DNA of 64,000 nucleotides from Marinobacter nauticus. GTDB lineage: Bacteria; Pseudomonadota; Gammaproteobacteria; Pseudomonadales; Oleiphilaceae. A program made the position numbers and the translations under genes. Shown in pieces: positions 34,048-42,569 of this stretch. The notes below the pieces were generated by a model. It saw only the letters and a list, made by a program, of their open reading frames with translations. It made no database searches and had not been told where the DNA came from. Location: the NCBI RefSeq assembly GCF_003634635.1, contig NZ_RBJB01000004.1, positions 558,001-622,000 of the forward strand, given 5' to 3'. The stretch's first letter is position 1, and the number at the start of each line of letters is the position of its first letter.

Positions 34048-34776
34048 TCAGGCGCGGTTCAGCTCATAAACCGCCATATTGACCGCGGAGGCCAGGTTCA
34101 GCGACTCGATAGCGGCCGCACCGGGGATGGTGTAGGCGTGGGCACTAAGTTCAGTCAGGGCTTGCTTTGGCACGCCGCGGGCCTCATTGCCAAACAGGTA
34201 GCAGTCCTGGGCCTGGAATTCGGGCTTGGTGATAGAATCGCCGCCGATGTCCAGGCAGGCGATGCGGGCGTATCGCTGCCCCAGCGTGTCCAGGGCAACC
34301 TCGGTCTCCAGCGGTACATGGAATATGGCGCCCATGCTGGCGCGCACCACTTTCGGATTGAACGGATCCACGCTGCCGGGGCTAAGGAGGCACCGGAAGC
34401 CACCGAACCAGGCCAGCGTGCGCAGGATGGTGCCCAGATTGCCGGGATCCTGCACCTCGTGAAGGTAAAGCGCTTTTTCCCGGGAGGCGTTTTCTCCGCG
34501 GGCAGCCGGTGGCAGTGGCACCAACGCCAGGATGCCCTGAGGCGTTCTGGTATCGGAAAGCTGGGCCATCTGCCGGTCACTGATGACGTGCTTGGGCCAG
34601 AGGCTGGGCCAGTGCTCGTAGGCGCCGGTCACATACAGTTGGGCGTTGCGCCAGTGGGGCACCTGCTTCGCCGCTTTTTCCAGCTCCAGTACCAGATGCT
34701 CGCCTTCCACCAGAAACTGTCCGAACGACTGGCGGTATTTCTTTTGATGCAGCTTTTTGATGTCGTCCAGTTTCAC
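34048..34776 (-). CDS. TrmH/SpoU-family RNA 2'-O-methyltransferase
   Basis: A 242-residue SPOUT methyltransferase. It has an N-terminal substrate-binding part (KLHQKKYRQSFGQFLVEGEHLVLE) and the three SPOUT motifs: HEVQDPGNLGTILRTLAWFG, LFGNEARGVPKQAL and IPGAAAIESLNLASAVNMAVYEL. It would methylate a ribose in rRNA or tRNA using SAM; the exact site is not clear. The start is GTG at 34776 with GGAAAG 7 bases upstream. It is divergent from rlmE. Confidence 0.88.
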   Translation of the reverse strand: MKLDDIKKLHQKKYRQSFGQFLVEGEHLVLELEKAAKQVPHWRNAQLYVTGAYEHWPSLWPKHVISDRQMAQLSDTRTPQGILALVPLPPAARGENASREKALYLHEVQDPGNLGTILRTLAWFGGFRCLLSPGSVDPFNPKVVRASMGAIFHVPLETEVALDTLGQRYARIACLDIGGDSITKPEFQAQDCYLFGNEARGVPKQALTELSAHAYTIPGAAAIESLNLASAVNMAVYELNRA

Positions 34777-34956
34777 GGTCTGCTTTCCATGGTGCCTGGC
34801 ACGGCCGGGGCCGGGCGATGATGGTTTTAATGAGGCATGTGATCAGGCGCTATTGTACGGGGGCTTGGCTGGCTTGTCAGGAAGTGGCTGGTTTTTGCGG
34901 CGTCACTGACGCCGGCGTACAATGCCGGTTTTCCCGCAGTGAACAGAAGGCAGGCG

Positions 34957-35580
34957 ATGGCACGCTCGAAAAGCAGTAACCGGTGGCTCGAAGAGCACGT
35001 AAACGACCCCTTTGTAAAACAGGCGCAACAGGATGGCTATCGTTCCCGTGCCAGTTACAAACTGCTGGAAATCAACAACAAGGATCGGCTGATTAAACCC
35101 ACGGACCTGGTCGTCGATCTGGGTTCGGCCCCGGGCGGCTGGTCCCAGGTGGCGGCGAAACTGGTGGGCCACAAGGGCCGTGTGGTGGCGTCTGACATTT
35201 TGCCGATGGATCCGATTGCCGGCGTCGAATTCATCCAGGGCGACTTCACCGAACAGGAGGTCTTCGACCAGATCATGGCGGTACTGGACGGGGCCCGTGC
35301 TGACGTCGTGATCTCGGATATGGCCCCCAACATCAGTGGCGTAAACGCCGCAGACCAGGCAGCCTCCATGTATCTGGTGGAACTGGCCCTGGATATGGCC
35401 TGCCAGGTGCTCAAACCCAAAGGCAGTTTTGTTGCCAAGGTGTTCCATGGTGAAGGCTATGATGAGTATGTGAAAACCGTGCGCGAGTCCTTCGATAAGG
35501 TGGTGATTCGCAAGCCGGATTCGTCCCGGGCCAGATCCCGGGAGGTGTATCTGGTGGCCAAGGGTTTCCGCGTAGCCTGA
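34957..35580 (+). CDS. rlmE: 23S rRNA 2'-O-methyluridine methyltransferase RlmE (FtsJ)
   Basis: A 207-residue protein, almost exactly the E. coli RlmE length. It contains [19 protein letters not shown], the SAM motif [18 protein letters not shown], the catalytic K-D-K-E set in SDMAPNISG and [14 protein letters not shown], and [16 protein letters not shown]. It methylates U2552 in the ribosomal A-loop. The start at 34957 is preferred over 34939 because AAGG lies just upstream and the family begins MARSKSS. The common neighbour ftsH is absent downstream. Confidence 0.95.
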   Translation: MARSKSSNRWLEEHVNDPFVKQAQQDGYRSRASYKLLEINNKDRLIKPTDLVVDLGSAPGGWSQVAAKLVGHKGRVVASDILPMDPIAGVEFIQGDFTEQEVFDQIMAVLDGARADVVISDMAPNISGVNAADQAASMYLVELALDMACQVLKPKGSFVAKVFHGEGYDEYVKTVRESFDKVVIRKPDSSRARSREVYLVAKGFRVA

Positions 35581-35912
35581 TTTTAAGGTCGAACTGCGAC
35601 GCTCTGCGGCCAAACTGCTTTTTTGGTGCGAGTGGCTACATATTTTTTGCTGCTGTCGCGCAGAAATTCCGAAATCGTCTATTCTTTAACCTGTGAGGAA
35701 AGGGATTGTTCTCGCAGGCTGCCTGATATTGCCACCTCCCTGAATAACCTTTTCATTGAAACCACACCCCGATTAAAAAGGTATGGAGCGCCTGAGAGAG
35801 GCCTATGGGACTTGTGGCTGTTCGTTACAAAACAAACTGGAACTGGGCAACGGGACAGCGATAATCGCCGCCCCACCGACAACAACCGGCCAGGCTGAAA
35901 AGGACGAACCTC
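35581..35912. other. Non-coding stretch before the aer-like gene
   Basis: About 330 bases without a convincing gene. An open frame at 35623-35898 has no family resemblance and poor coding character. No clear terminator for rlmE or known promoter motif was recognised; the aer-like ribosome site AAAAGGA lies at the right end. Confidence 0.5.
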
Positions 35913-37496
35913 GTGCGACAGAATCTACCCATAACCGGGAACGAAAGAACGTTTCCGGAATCGCAAAAACTGATTTCCTCAACGGATCTGCGGGGAAAGA
36001 TCTTGCACTGTAACGACGCTTTCGTGGCGGTCAGCGGTTTTTCCCGGGATGAGTTGATCGGGCAACCGCACAATATCGTTCGTCATCCGGATATGCCTCC
36101 GAAAGCCTATGAGAACATGTGGTCTCACCTTAAGGCCGGCCGACCGTGGATGGGCCTGGTGAAAAACCGCTGCAAGAACGGCGACTTCTATTGGGTCAGC
36201 GCTTACGTCACACCGGTGACCGCAAATGGCGAGGTTGTCGGTTATGAATCCGTTCGCTCTTGTCCGGGCCGGGAGGATGTGGCTAGGGCTGAGAGGCTCT
36301 ACAAGTCGATTCGGGAAGGGAAAACCGGGATCCCGTTCTGGCATCGGGTGGCCCCAAGCACCTGGTGCCTTTTGGGATTGTTGATGGCAGCCGGGGGATT
36401 ATTCCTCTCGGGCCAACAAGTGTTGTCAGAGCTTTTGCTGTCGGTGGGTGTGCTCGTCTATGCGATCTGGATGAATATAGCGAGGCACCGGTTGATTCAG
36501 TCGGTTACCGATATGATGGGTAATACCTTTACAGACAACCTGGCAGCGCGAAGCTACACCGATGATGACCTGCAGTTAGGGCGCATCAAGGTGGCGGTCA
36601 GAGCGCAACAAGCCCACCTTGACGCCGTATTGACCCGAATTGAAGATTCTGCCGCCGGTGTAAAGACTGCCGCAGTCAGAGGTCTGGAATACTCCTCTCA
36701 GGCCCAGGACACCATGAGGAAACAGCAGGCCGAGACCGAGCAGGTGGCCGCGGCAGTTCATGAAATGTCGCAGACCATCGGCGAAGTCTCCGAAAACGTG
36801 CAGCGAACCGCCGACAAAGCCGATGGGGCCAGGGTATTGGCGGAACAGGGCAGCCAGGTTGTCGCCTCAACCAGGCAGTCTATTGAAGAACTGAAAACCA
36901 CCGTTCATGGCATCAGTCGCTCCGTCGGTGAGTTGGCGACGGAGAGTGAAAAGATTGCAGATGTGGCGAAGATCATTGAAGACATCGCCGAGCAGACCAA
37001 TCTGCTGGCTCTGAACGCGGCGATTGAAGCTGCCAGAGCCGGGGAACACGGGCGTGGCTTCGCGGTGGTGGCGGATGAGGTCCGGAACCTGGCCCAACGG
37101 ACCCAGAATTCCACCCGTGAGATTCACGGGATCATCGACAAGCTTCTCTCAAGGTCGTCCGAATCGGTGAAGGTCGCCGAACAGGGTAATCTGGCTTCAG
37201 ACAGTGGGCTGGACCGTATGCTGGATGCGGAAAAGACCCTGAACCAGATTGCAGACTCAGTGAATACCATTGCAGAAATGGCGATTCAGATGGCCACCGC
37301 TGTGGAGGAACAGGCGCAGGTTTCCGACCAGATTAACGAGCAGGTCGAGAGCATTTCCTCGCTCGCATCGGTGAACTTTGAGAAAGGCGAACAGTCCGCA
37401 GCCAGTGTTCAAAAGATGGAGAAGATCGCGGCCGAATTACACGAGTTGGTAGTGAGGTTTAAGTTCTCCGGAGAAACAGATCGTGGACAGCGTTAG
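35913..37496 (+). CDS. aer: Aer-like energy-taxis receptor (PAS domain plus MCP signalling domain)
   Basis: A 527-residue receptor. The N-terminal PAS domain (about 20-115; [56 protein letters not shown]) matches the FAD-binding Aer sensor. Two hydrophobic helices lie at about 150-190. The methyl-accepting domain carries the hairpin tip [21 protein letters not shown] and [19 protein letters not shown]. It reports redox or respiratory state to CheA. The start is GTG at 35913 with AAGGA upstream. It sits directly before the catabolic locus, which may be what it helps the cell find. Confidence 0.92.
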   Translation: MRQNLPITGNERTFPESQKLISSTDLRGKILHCNDAFVAVSGFSRDELIGQPHNIVRHPDMPPKAYENMWSHLKAGRPWMGLVKNRCKNGDFYWVSAYVTPVTANGEVVGYESVRSCPGREDVARAERLYKSIREGKTGIPFWHRVAPSTWCLLGLLMAAGGLFLSGQQVLSELLLSVGVLVYAIWMNIARHRLIQSVTDMMGNTFTDNLAARSYTDDDLQLGRIKVAVRAQQAHLDAVLTRIEDSAAGVKTAAVRGLEYSSQAQDTMRKQQAETEQVAAAVHEMSQTIGEVSENVQRTADKADGARVLAEQGSQVVASTRQSIEELKTTVHGISRSVGELATESEKIADVAKIIEDIAEQTNLLALNAAIEAARAGEHGRGFAVVADEVRNLAQRTQNSTREIHGIIDKLLSRSSESVKVAEQGNLASDSGLDRMLDAEKTLNQIADSVNTIAEMAIQMATAVEEQAQVSDQINEQVESISSLASVNFEKGEQSAASVQKMEKIAAELHELVVRFKFSGETDRGQR

Positions 37497-37701
37497 TTAA
37501 CCGACCTAACCATAATCTACTGTATTTGATTTATGTTGAGGTGAGTCGATACTACCTCGGACTCTCAAGCCCACATTGAGGCGATTCCCCGCGCCGGAGA
37601 TTCTGACTGCATCGCATGGTTAGAACGGGCGTTGGAACACTTACAGTGTTTCTGTGCCCGGCTCCAGATCCTGTCTGTCACTATATCAGCCCTTCCCAAG
37701 A

Positions 37702-37722
37702 GCCCCGAAAGAGTTTCGGGGC
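37702..37722 (+). terminator. Hairpin after the aer-like gene
   Basis: Perfect 9-bp stem GCCCCGAAA / TTTCGGGGC with loop GAG, 205 bases after the aer-like stop. No T run follows, so the assignment is tentative. Confidence 0.4.
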
Positions 37723-37819
37723 CCTGTCGACGTCTTCTGCTAACTCATACATGTAACGCAATCAGGCGTTTATGCCTCCCGCTTGGAATGCTGGCAATGG
37801 ATTCAATTAAAAATACTCG

Positions 37820-37835
37820 AAAAACCAAGTAAAAA
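37820..37835 (+). promoter_or_regulatory. AAAAACCAAGTAAAAA motif upstream of the permease
   Basis: This 16-base string is identical to 46574-46589 in the divergent promoter of the malonyl-CoA decarboxylase and maoC operons. Only one half of the palindrome found there is present here, with TACT 7 bases upstream as a weak partner. Shared control of the catabolic operons is a hypothesis. Confidence 0.4.
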
Positions 37836-37919
37836 CCATTGAATGTGCACGTGATAATGCCTAGTATTTCGATCGAGGTATATCCTTTCATGAATTCAAT
37901 TGGATGGAGAACAAAAACA

Positions 37920-39320
37920 ATGTCCTTACACAAAAGACCGACCGGTGGTGAGCAACCATCGATGTTGGGTGCACTGAAATTGCGTGTTCCTTTTGTGCAC
38001 TACAAAGTGGAAATTCCGGATGTGCTGCAGGGGGCTATCCTGTGCGTGGTTCCACTCAGTATCACCGCCTTGATGACGTCGGTTCTCGGTATACCCTTTG
38101 AAATCGCTGTCGCTTTTGTTTTGTTAAACAATATTCTTTATCTGGTGCATTCACATTTTGGCGACCCGGCGGTAGCAGGGTGGATTACCGCCGGCATTCC
38201 CCTTTACATCGCCTTTCTGACTGGCTATCCAGAGGGGGACGAGCGTTTGCTCGCACTCATTGCGCTGCAGCTAACGGTCGCGGTGATTTTTCTTGGGCTG
38301 GGGGTGTTTAAAGGTGCCGATGCATTGGTGCGCAAGATGCCCATGTCGCTCAAGTCCGGCATCCTGATTGGGGCCGGAGTGTCCGCCGTGATGGGCGAAT
38401 TTGCGGCGGACGGTCGCGTATGGAGCATGCCTATCACGATTCTGACTGGTGCCGTTCTTGGCTTTTTCATGCTGTTTTCCGAAACAGCCGGGCCTCTGCG
38501 TGCGCGCTACGGTTTTTTCCGGTTTGTTGCGCAGTACGGTATCGCCGTGCCGTTTCTGATTGCCTACGTATTCGGCATCATCATTGGCGAGGTTAATGCG
38601 CCGGTCATCGAGTGGGGGTTCACCACTATTCCCTTTTCCACGATCTTCCGGGATTACAGTCTATTCGGTCTGGGATTTCCTCCTCTTGAATACTTTATCG
38701 ATGCAATTCCCCTGGCATTGGCAGCTTACATCATCGCGTTTGGCGACATTCTGGTAATGGATTCGCTCTTCAAGAATGCCGACGGTGTACGCAAGGATGA
38801 AAAACTTGTGTTCAGCCCACGCCGAAACAGCATCATTGTGGGTATTCGCAATATGCTGCACGCCTTGTTTGCACCTTTTATAAGCCTGTCCGGGCCGGGC
38901 TGGACCGGTGGTCAGGCTTTGGTGATTAACCGGTATATGAACAATCCCCGCTCCGTTATGGACAGTTACTGGGGTGGGGCAACCAGCCTGTACTGGGGCA
39001 TGACCATTGCGATTGTGCTGGTGCCCGTGGTGACGCTCTTCAAGCCTGGACTGAACATCGGTATGGCGCTGACTCTGCTGATTCAGGGCTATCTGTGTGG
39101 CTATCTGGCGATCGAAATGCTGGATCGCCAAACCAATCTCGAGCGGGGCGTGGCCGTGATCGTGGGCTCGGTGCTGGCGGTGAAAGGTGCCGCCTGGGGG
39201 CTTGGGGTCGGGCTGGTGCTTTGGTTCTTCCTCGAGAAAAACTGGTTTGCTGATGCATATGAGGCTACTCATCACCACGATGATGGCGTTGGAGAGGATG
39301 CGGTCGCTGATCGGAGTTGA
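37920..39320 (+). CDS. Multi-pass permease, probably NCS2/UraA-fold
   Basis: A 466-residue membrane protein with about 12-14 hydrophobic helices. Glycine-rich helix breaks (SHFGDPAVAGWITAGIPLYIAF, PMSLKSGILIGAGVSAVMG, AYIIAFGDILVMDSLF, SLSGPGWTGGQALV) recall the UraA/SLC26 fold of nucleobase and anion transporters, but I cannot place it in a named family with certainty. It precedes the acyl-CoA ligase gene by 42 bases and would bring in the substrate that the ligase activates. Starts at 37857 and 37890 are also possible; MSLHKRP at 37920 has GGAG upstream and begins just before the conserved part. Confidence 0.7.
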   Translation: MSLHKRPTGGEQPSMLGALKLRVPFVHYKVEIPDVLQGAILCVVPLSITALMTSVLGIPFEIAVAFVLLNNILYLVHSHFGDPAVAGWITAGIPLYIAFLTGYPEGDERLLALIALQLTVAVIFLGLGVFKGADALVRKMPMSLKSGILIGAGVSAVMGEFAADGRVWSMPITILTGAVLGFFMLFSETAGPLRARYGFFRFVAQYGIAVPFLIAYVFGIIIGEVNAPVIEWGFTTIPFSTIFRDYSLFGLGFPPLEYFIDAIPLALAAYIIAFGDILVMDSLFKNADGVRKDEKLVFSPRRNSIIVGIRNMLHALFAPFISLSGPGWTGGQALVINRYMNNPRSVMDSYWGGATSLYWGMTIAIVLVPVVTLFKPGLNIGMALTLLIQGYLCGYLAIEMLDRQTNLERGVAVIVGSVLAVKGAAWGLGVGLVLWFFLEKNWFADAYEATHHHDDGVGEDAVADRS

Positions 39321-39362
39321 TGCAAAAGAAGGTTGTTGTACAAAAACAAGAGGCTAGATGAA

Positions 39363-40988
39363 ATGGAAAATATGTTTGAGCTCGGGCTGGATAGGTTGGA
39401 GGCTAATTACACACCTCTGACACCGATCACGTTCATCCAAAGAACAGCGTTGGCTCACCCCTCCCGAACCGCCGTCATCCACGGCGATATTCGCCGATCG
39501 TGGGCAGAAACCTATCAGCGCTGTCTGAAAATGGCTTCAGCGCTTCGCAAGCTGGGTGTTCGAAAAGGCGATACGGTTGCCGCTTTGCTTCCCAATATTC
39601 CGGAGATGTTGGAGTTGCATTTTGCCGTGCCAATGATCGGTGCCGTTCTGAACGCCCAGAACACACGCCTCGACTCCAAGACCATGACATTCATGCTGAA
39701 TCATGGTCGTGCCAAGGTGTTCTTTACCGACAAAGAGTACAGCGATCGGTCCCGCGAAGCGCTCTCGGGGTGTGACGCAAAGCCCATTGTCGTGGACGTT
39801 GATGATCCATGCTTTGAGGGAGGCGAGTTGATTGGTCGTATGACCTACGATGAATTGCTCTCGACCGGCGAGGACAATTTCGAGTGGGAAATGCCGAGCG
39901 ATGAATGGCAAGCCATTGCACTGAACTACACATCAGGAACGACCGGAAATCCCAAAGGTGTTGTTTATCATCATCGCGGAGCTCACTTGAATGCATTGAG
40001 CAACGTCATCGGGTTCGGATTGCCGGCAGGTGCCGTGTATCTCTGGACACTGCCAATGTTTCATTGCAATGGCTGGTGTTATCCCTGGGCGGTCACGGCA
40101 GCGGCTGGCACCCACGTGTGCCTCAGGTCACCACACCCGAAGCCGGTGTTTGAAGCTTTTGAGAAGCACGGTGTTACCCATTTCTGTGCCGCTCCCGTCG
40201 TTTTGAACATGCTCATCAACGCGCCGGAAGATCAGAAGCGGCCTTTCAATCAGTCCATTACGGCTGCAACGGGCGGCGCAGCCCCCCCTGCAGCGACTAT
40301 TGAATCGATGGAATCCATGGGAATCAAAGTGGTTCATCTCTATGGCCTGACGGAAACCTACGGGCCAAGCCTCATTTGTGAGTTCCAGGACGACTGGCAT
40401 ACGCTGGGTTTGAAACAGAAGGCTGTCAAAATGGCTCGGCAAGGAATTCTTTCTCTGTCAATGGCCGACATGATGGTCGCCGATCCCAATACGATGGAGC
40501 CGGTTGCTCAGGATGGTATCTCCATCGGGGAACTCTTCGTTCGTGGCAATGCAGTGATGAAGGGATATTTAAACAACCCCGAGGAAACGAATAAGTCTCT
40601 CAAGGGTGGATGGTTTCATACTGGTGACCTGGGCGTTTGGCACCCAGACGGCTACGTTGAGATTAAGGACAGATCCAAAGATATCATCATATCTGGCGGC
40701 GAGAACATTTCTACCCTTGAGGTTGAAAGCACTTTGTATGATCACCCCGCTGTGATGGAAGCCGCGGTGGTGGCAGCGCCCGATGATCACTGGGGCGAAA
40801 TCCCTTGCGCTTTTATTACGCTCAAGCCGAATAACGAGGGGCTGACAGCAGAAGATATCGTTGCCCATTGCCGTGCGAACCTTGCTGGTTTTAAAGTCCC
40901 GAAGAAGGTGGTTTTTGCGGAGGAATTGCCGAAAACGTCAACGGGAAAACTTCAGAAGCACCTGCTGAGAAGCCAACTGATGACATAG
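39363..40988 (+). CDS. Acyl-CoA ligase of the DmdB / medium-chain type
   Basis: A 541-residue AMP-forming ligase (ANL superfamily) that would couple an acid to CoA with ATP. Motifs: P-loop NYTSGTTGNPKGVVYHHRGA, LYGLTETYGPS, GWFHTGDLGVWHPDGYVEIKDRSKD, SGGENISTLEVE and the C-terminal lysine segment PKTSTGKLQKH. Length and motif wording match the methylmercaptopropionate ligase DmdB group, which also contains medium-chain and cinnamate-type ligases, so the substrate is open. It differs from malonyl-CoA synthetase (MatB). The ATG at 39363 has GAGG upstream. A strong terminator follows. Confidence 0.88.
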   Translation: MENMFELGLDRLEANYTPLTPITFIQRTALAHPSRTAVIHGDIRRSWAETYQRCLKMASALRKLGVRKGDTVAALLPNIPEMLELHFAVPMIGAVLNAQNTRLDSKTMTFMLNHGRAKVFFTDKEYSDRSREALSGCDAKPIVVDVDDPCFEGGELIGRMTYDELLSTGEDNFEWEMPSDEWQAIALNYTSGTTGNPKGVVYHHRGAHLNALSNVIGFGLPAGAVYLWTLPMFHCNGWCYPWAVTAAAGTHVCLRSPHPKPVFEAFEKHGVTHFCAAPVVLNMLINAPEDQKRPFNQSITAATGGAAPPAATIESMESMGIKVVHLYGLTETYGPSLICEFQDDWHTLGLKQKAVKMARQGILSLSMADMMVADPNTMEPVAQDGISIGELFVRGNAVMKGYLNNPEETNKSLKGGWFHTGDLGVWHPDGYVEIKDRSKDIIISGGENISTLEVESTLYDHPAVMEAAVVAAPDDHWGEIPCAFITLKPNNEGLTAEDIVAHCRANLAGFKVPKKVVFAEELPKTSTGKLQKHLLRSQLMT

Positions 40989-41020
40989 TAGAAGATGGTG
41001 TGAACCTGGTGTAGGTATTT

Positions 41021-41044
41021 CCCCGGCGCATGCCGGGGTTTTTT
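41021..41044 (+). terminator. Intrinsic terminator after the acyl-CoA ligase gene
   Basis: Stem CCCCGGC / GCCGGGG with loop GCAT, followed by six T on the plus strand. Confidence 0.92.
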
Positions 41045-41082
41045 GTAAGTGAGCTTTCGAGTTCAGACGGTTCAGGAAGGTT

Positions 41083-41107
41083 AAAAAAGCCCGGCATGTA
41101 GCCGGGC
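41083..41107 (-). terminator. Intrinsic terminator after the aldehyde dehydrogenase gene
   Basis: Stem GCCCGGC / GCCGGGC with a 5-nt loop, followed on the minus strand by six T. It ends the convergent minus-strand operon 17 bases after its last stop codon. Confidence 0.92.
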
Positions 41108-41123
41108 AAAAGGAGGATGGTCT

Positions 41124-42545
41124 TTAGATGACGAGACCGCCAAGTTTGGTTTCCAAATACTCTTCAATGCCCTCCTGAGCACCCTCTCTTCCCAGACCGC
41201 TGTTTTTCATTCCGCCAAAGGGGGCGGCAGCGCTGGTCGGGTTTATGTCGTTAATGCCAATGATTCCGAAATCCAGAGCCTCGAATGCTCTAATGGCAGT
41301 GCTGATATTGTTGCTGTAGATATAGGCGGCCAGCCCATAATCGGTATCATTCGCCATAGCAATGACGTCATCTTCGGATTTGTACGCGATTATTGGCGCG
41401 ACCGGCCCGAAAGTCTCCTCCTGGTATATCGCCATAGCCTCGGTTACGCCGGAGAGAACGGTTGGTGCGTAAAAGAACCCGGCACCCAACTCTCCTTCAG
41501 TCAGACGTTGGCCGCCAGTTTCGATCTTCGCGCCCCGGGCAACAGCATCTTTGACCTGCCGATCCACCTTCTGGAGTGCCAGTTCGTTTATTAATGGTCC
41601 AATCCCGACGCCTTCATTCATGCCATTGCCGGCCTTTAGCCGCTTTGTGCGGCTGGTAAGTTCTGAGATGAATGGTTCCAGATGGTCTTCGTGAACAAAG
41701 ATGCGGTTGGGGCTTATGCAAGCCTGGCCTGTATTCAAGTACTTGACCAGGGAGAGACCTTTGGCTGCGTGCACTGGGTCTGCATCGGGAAAGACAATGG
41801 CAGGCGCATGACCACCTAGTTCCATCGAAACCCTTTTCATGTTGGCTGCAGCCAGTCCGTTAAGTTCTTTGCCAACCGGTGTTGAGCCTGTAAACGTTAG
41901 CTTTCGGATGCGTGGATCGGTGCAGAATGCTGTGCCAACCCGAGCGGGATTCTGAACAGTAATACAATTAATCACGCCTGCAGGAAAACCTGCCTCAGCA
42001 AAAATCTCCATCATGGCTTTAGCGCATAGAGGCGTGCTTTCAGCAGGCTTCAGAATTACCGTGCAGCCCGCCGCCAGAGCGGGGGCTAGCTTCCGAGTTA
42101 TCATCGAAATTGGATAATTCCACGGCGTGATGGCGCCCACAACGCCAACAGGTGACTTGTGGACAATAAACCTCTGGTTCTCTCTGGATGATGGTATCGT
42201 TTGTCCGTAAGTTCGCTTTGCTTCCTCTGCGAACCATAAAAGAAAATCGGCACCATACTGGACCTCGTTGAGAGAGGCCTTAAGCGGTTTGCCTTGCTCT
42301 CGGGTCATCAGCACCGCGAGTTCTCGCTTGCGGCGTATCATTAACTCCCAGGCTCGGTATAACAGCTGAGATCGCTGGTAAGTTGTGGTCTTCTTCCAAT
42401 CTCCAAACGCTGTATCAGCGGCCGTTATGGCCGATTCAATGTCTTCATCTGTGCAGTCGGGGACCTCTCCGATTGTTTCACCTGTTGCAGGATTTGTAAC
42501 GGGAAACTGTTGTCGGTTGGTCACCCACTCGCCATTTATGAACAT
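41124..42545 (-). CDS. Aldehyde dehydrogenase, succinate-semialdehyde dehydrogenase (GabD) subfamily
   Basis: A 473-residue NAD(P)-dependent aldehyde dehydrogenase. It contains TPWNYPISMITRKLAPALAAG, FTGSTPVGKEL, the general base Glu in VSMELGGHAPAIVF, the catalytic Cys in NTGQACISPNRIFVH, and EETFGPVAPI. The wording is that of the SSADH/glutarate-semialdehyde group, but many aldehydes are possible; a C3 semialdehyde would suit the neighbouring malonyl-CoA decarboxylase. It is last in a four-gene minus-strand operon. AGGTGA lies before the ATG. Confidence 0.9.
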   Translation of the reverse strand: MFINGEWVTNRQQFPVTNPATGETIGEVPDCTDEDIESAITAADTAFGDWKKTTTYQRSQLLYRAWELMIRRKRELAVLMTREQGKPLKASLNEVQYGADFLLWFAEEAKRTYGQTIPSSRENQRFIVHKSPVGVVGAITPWNYPISMITRKLAPALAAGCTVILKPAESTPLCAKAMMEIFAEAGFPAGVINCITVQNPARVGTAFCTDPRIRKLTFTGSTPVGKELNGLAAANMKRVSMELGGHAPAIVFPDADPVHAAKGLSLVKYLNTGQACISPNRIFVHEDHLEPFISELTSRTKRLKAGNGMNEGVGIGPLINELALQKVDRQVKDAVARGAKIETGGQRLTEGELGAGFFYAPTVLSGVTEAMAIYQEETFGPVAPIIAYKSEDDVIAMANDTDYGLAAYIYSNNISTAIRAFEALDFGIIGINDINPTSAAAPFGGMKNSGLGREGAQEGIEEYLETKLGGLVI

Positions 42546-42569
42546 GGTTGGTCACCTAAGAACGCTGAA

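Larger units (their letters stand above)
37497..37919. other. Leader region of the permease gene with hairpin and shared AT-rich motif
   Basis: A 420-base non-coding stretch. A 9-bp hairpin with a 3-nt loop (GCCCCGAAA / TTTCGGGGC, 37702-37722) may end the aer transcript, although no T run follows. At 37820-37835 the motif AAAAACCAAGTAAAAA also occurs between the divergent malonyl-CoA decarboxylase and maoC genes (46574-46589). Confidence 0.55.

Noticed and set aside
35623..35898. 91-codon open frame upstream of the aer-like gene
   Set aside because: No ribosome site, no family resemblance and irregular amino-acid composition; treated as non-coding.
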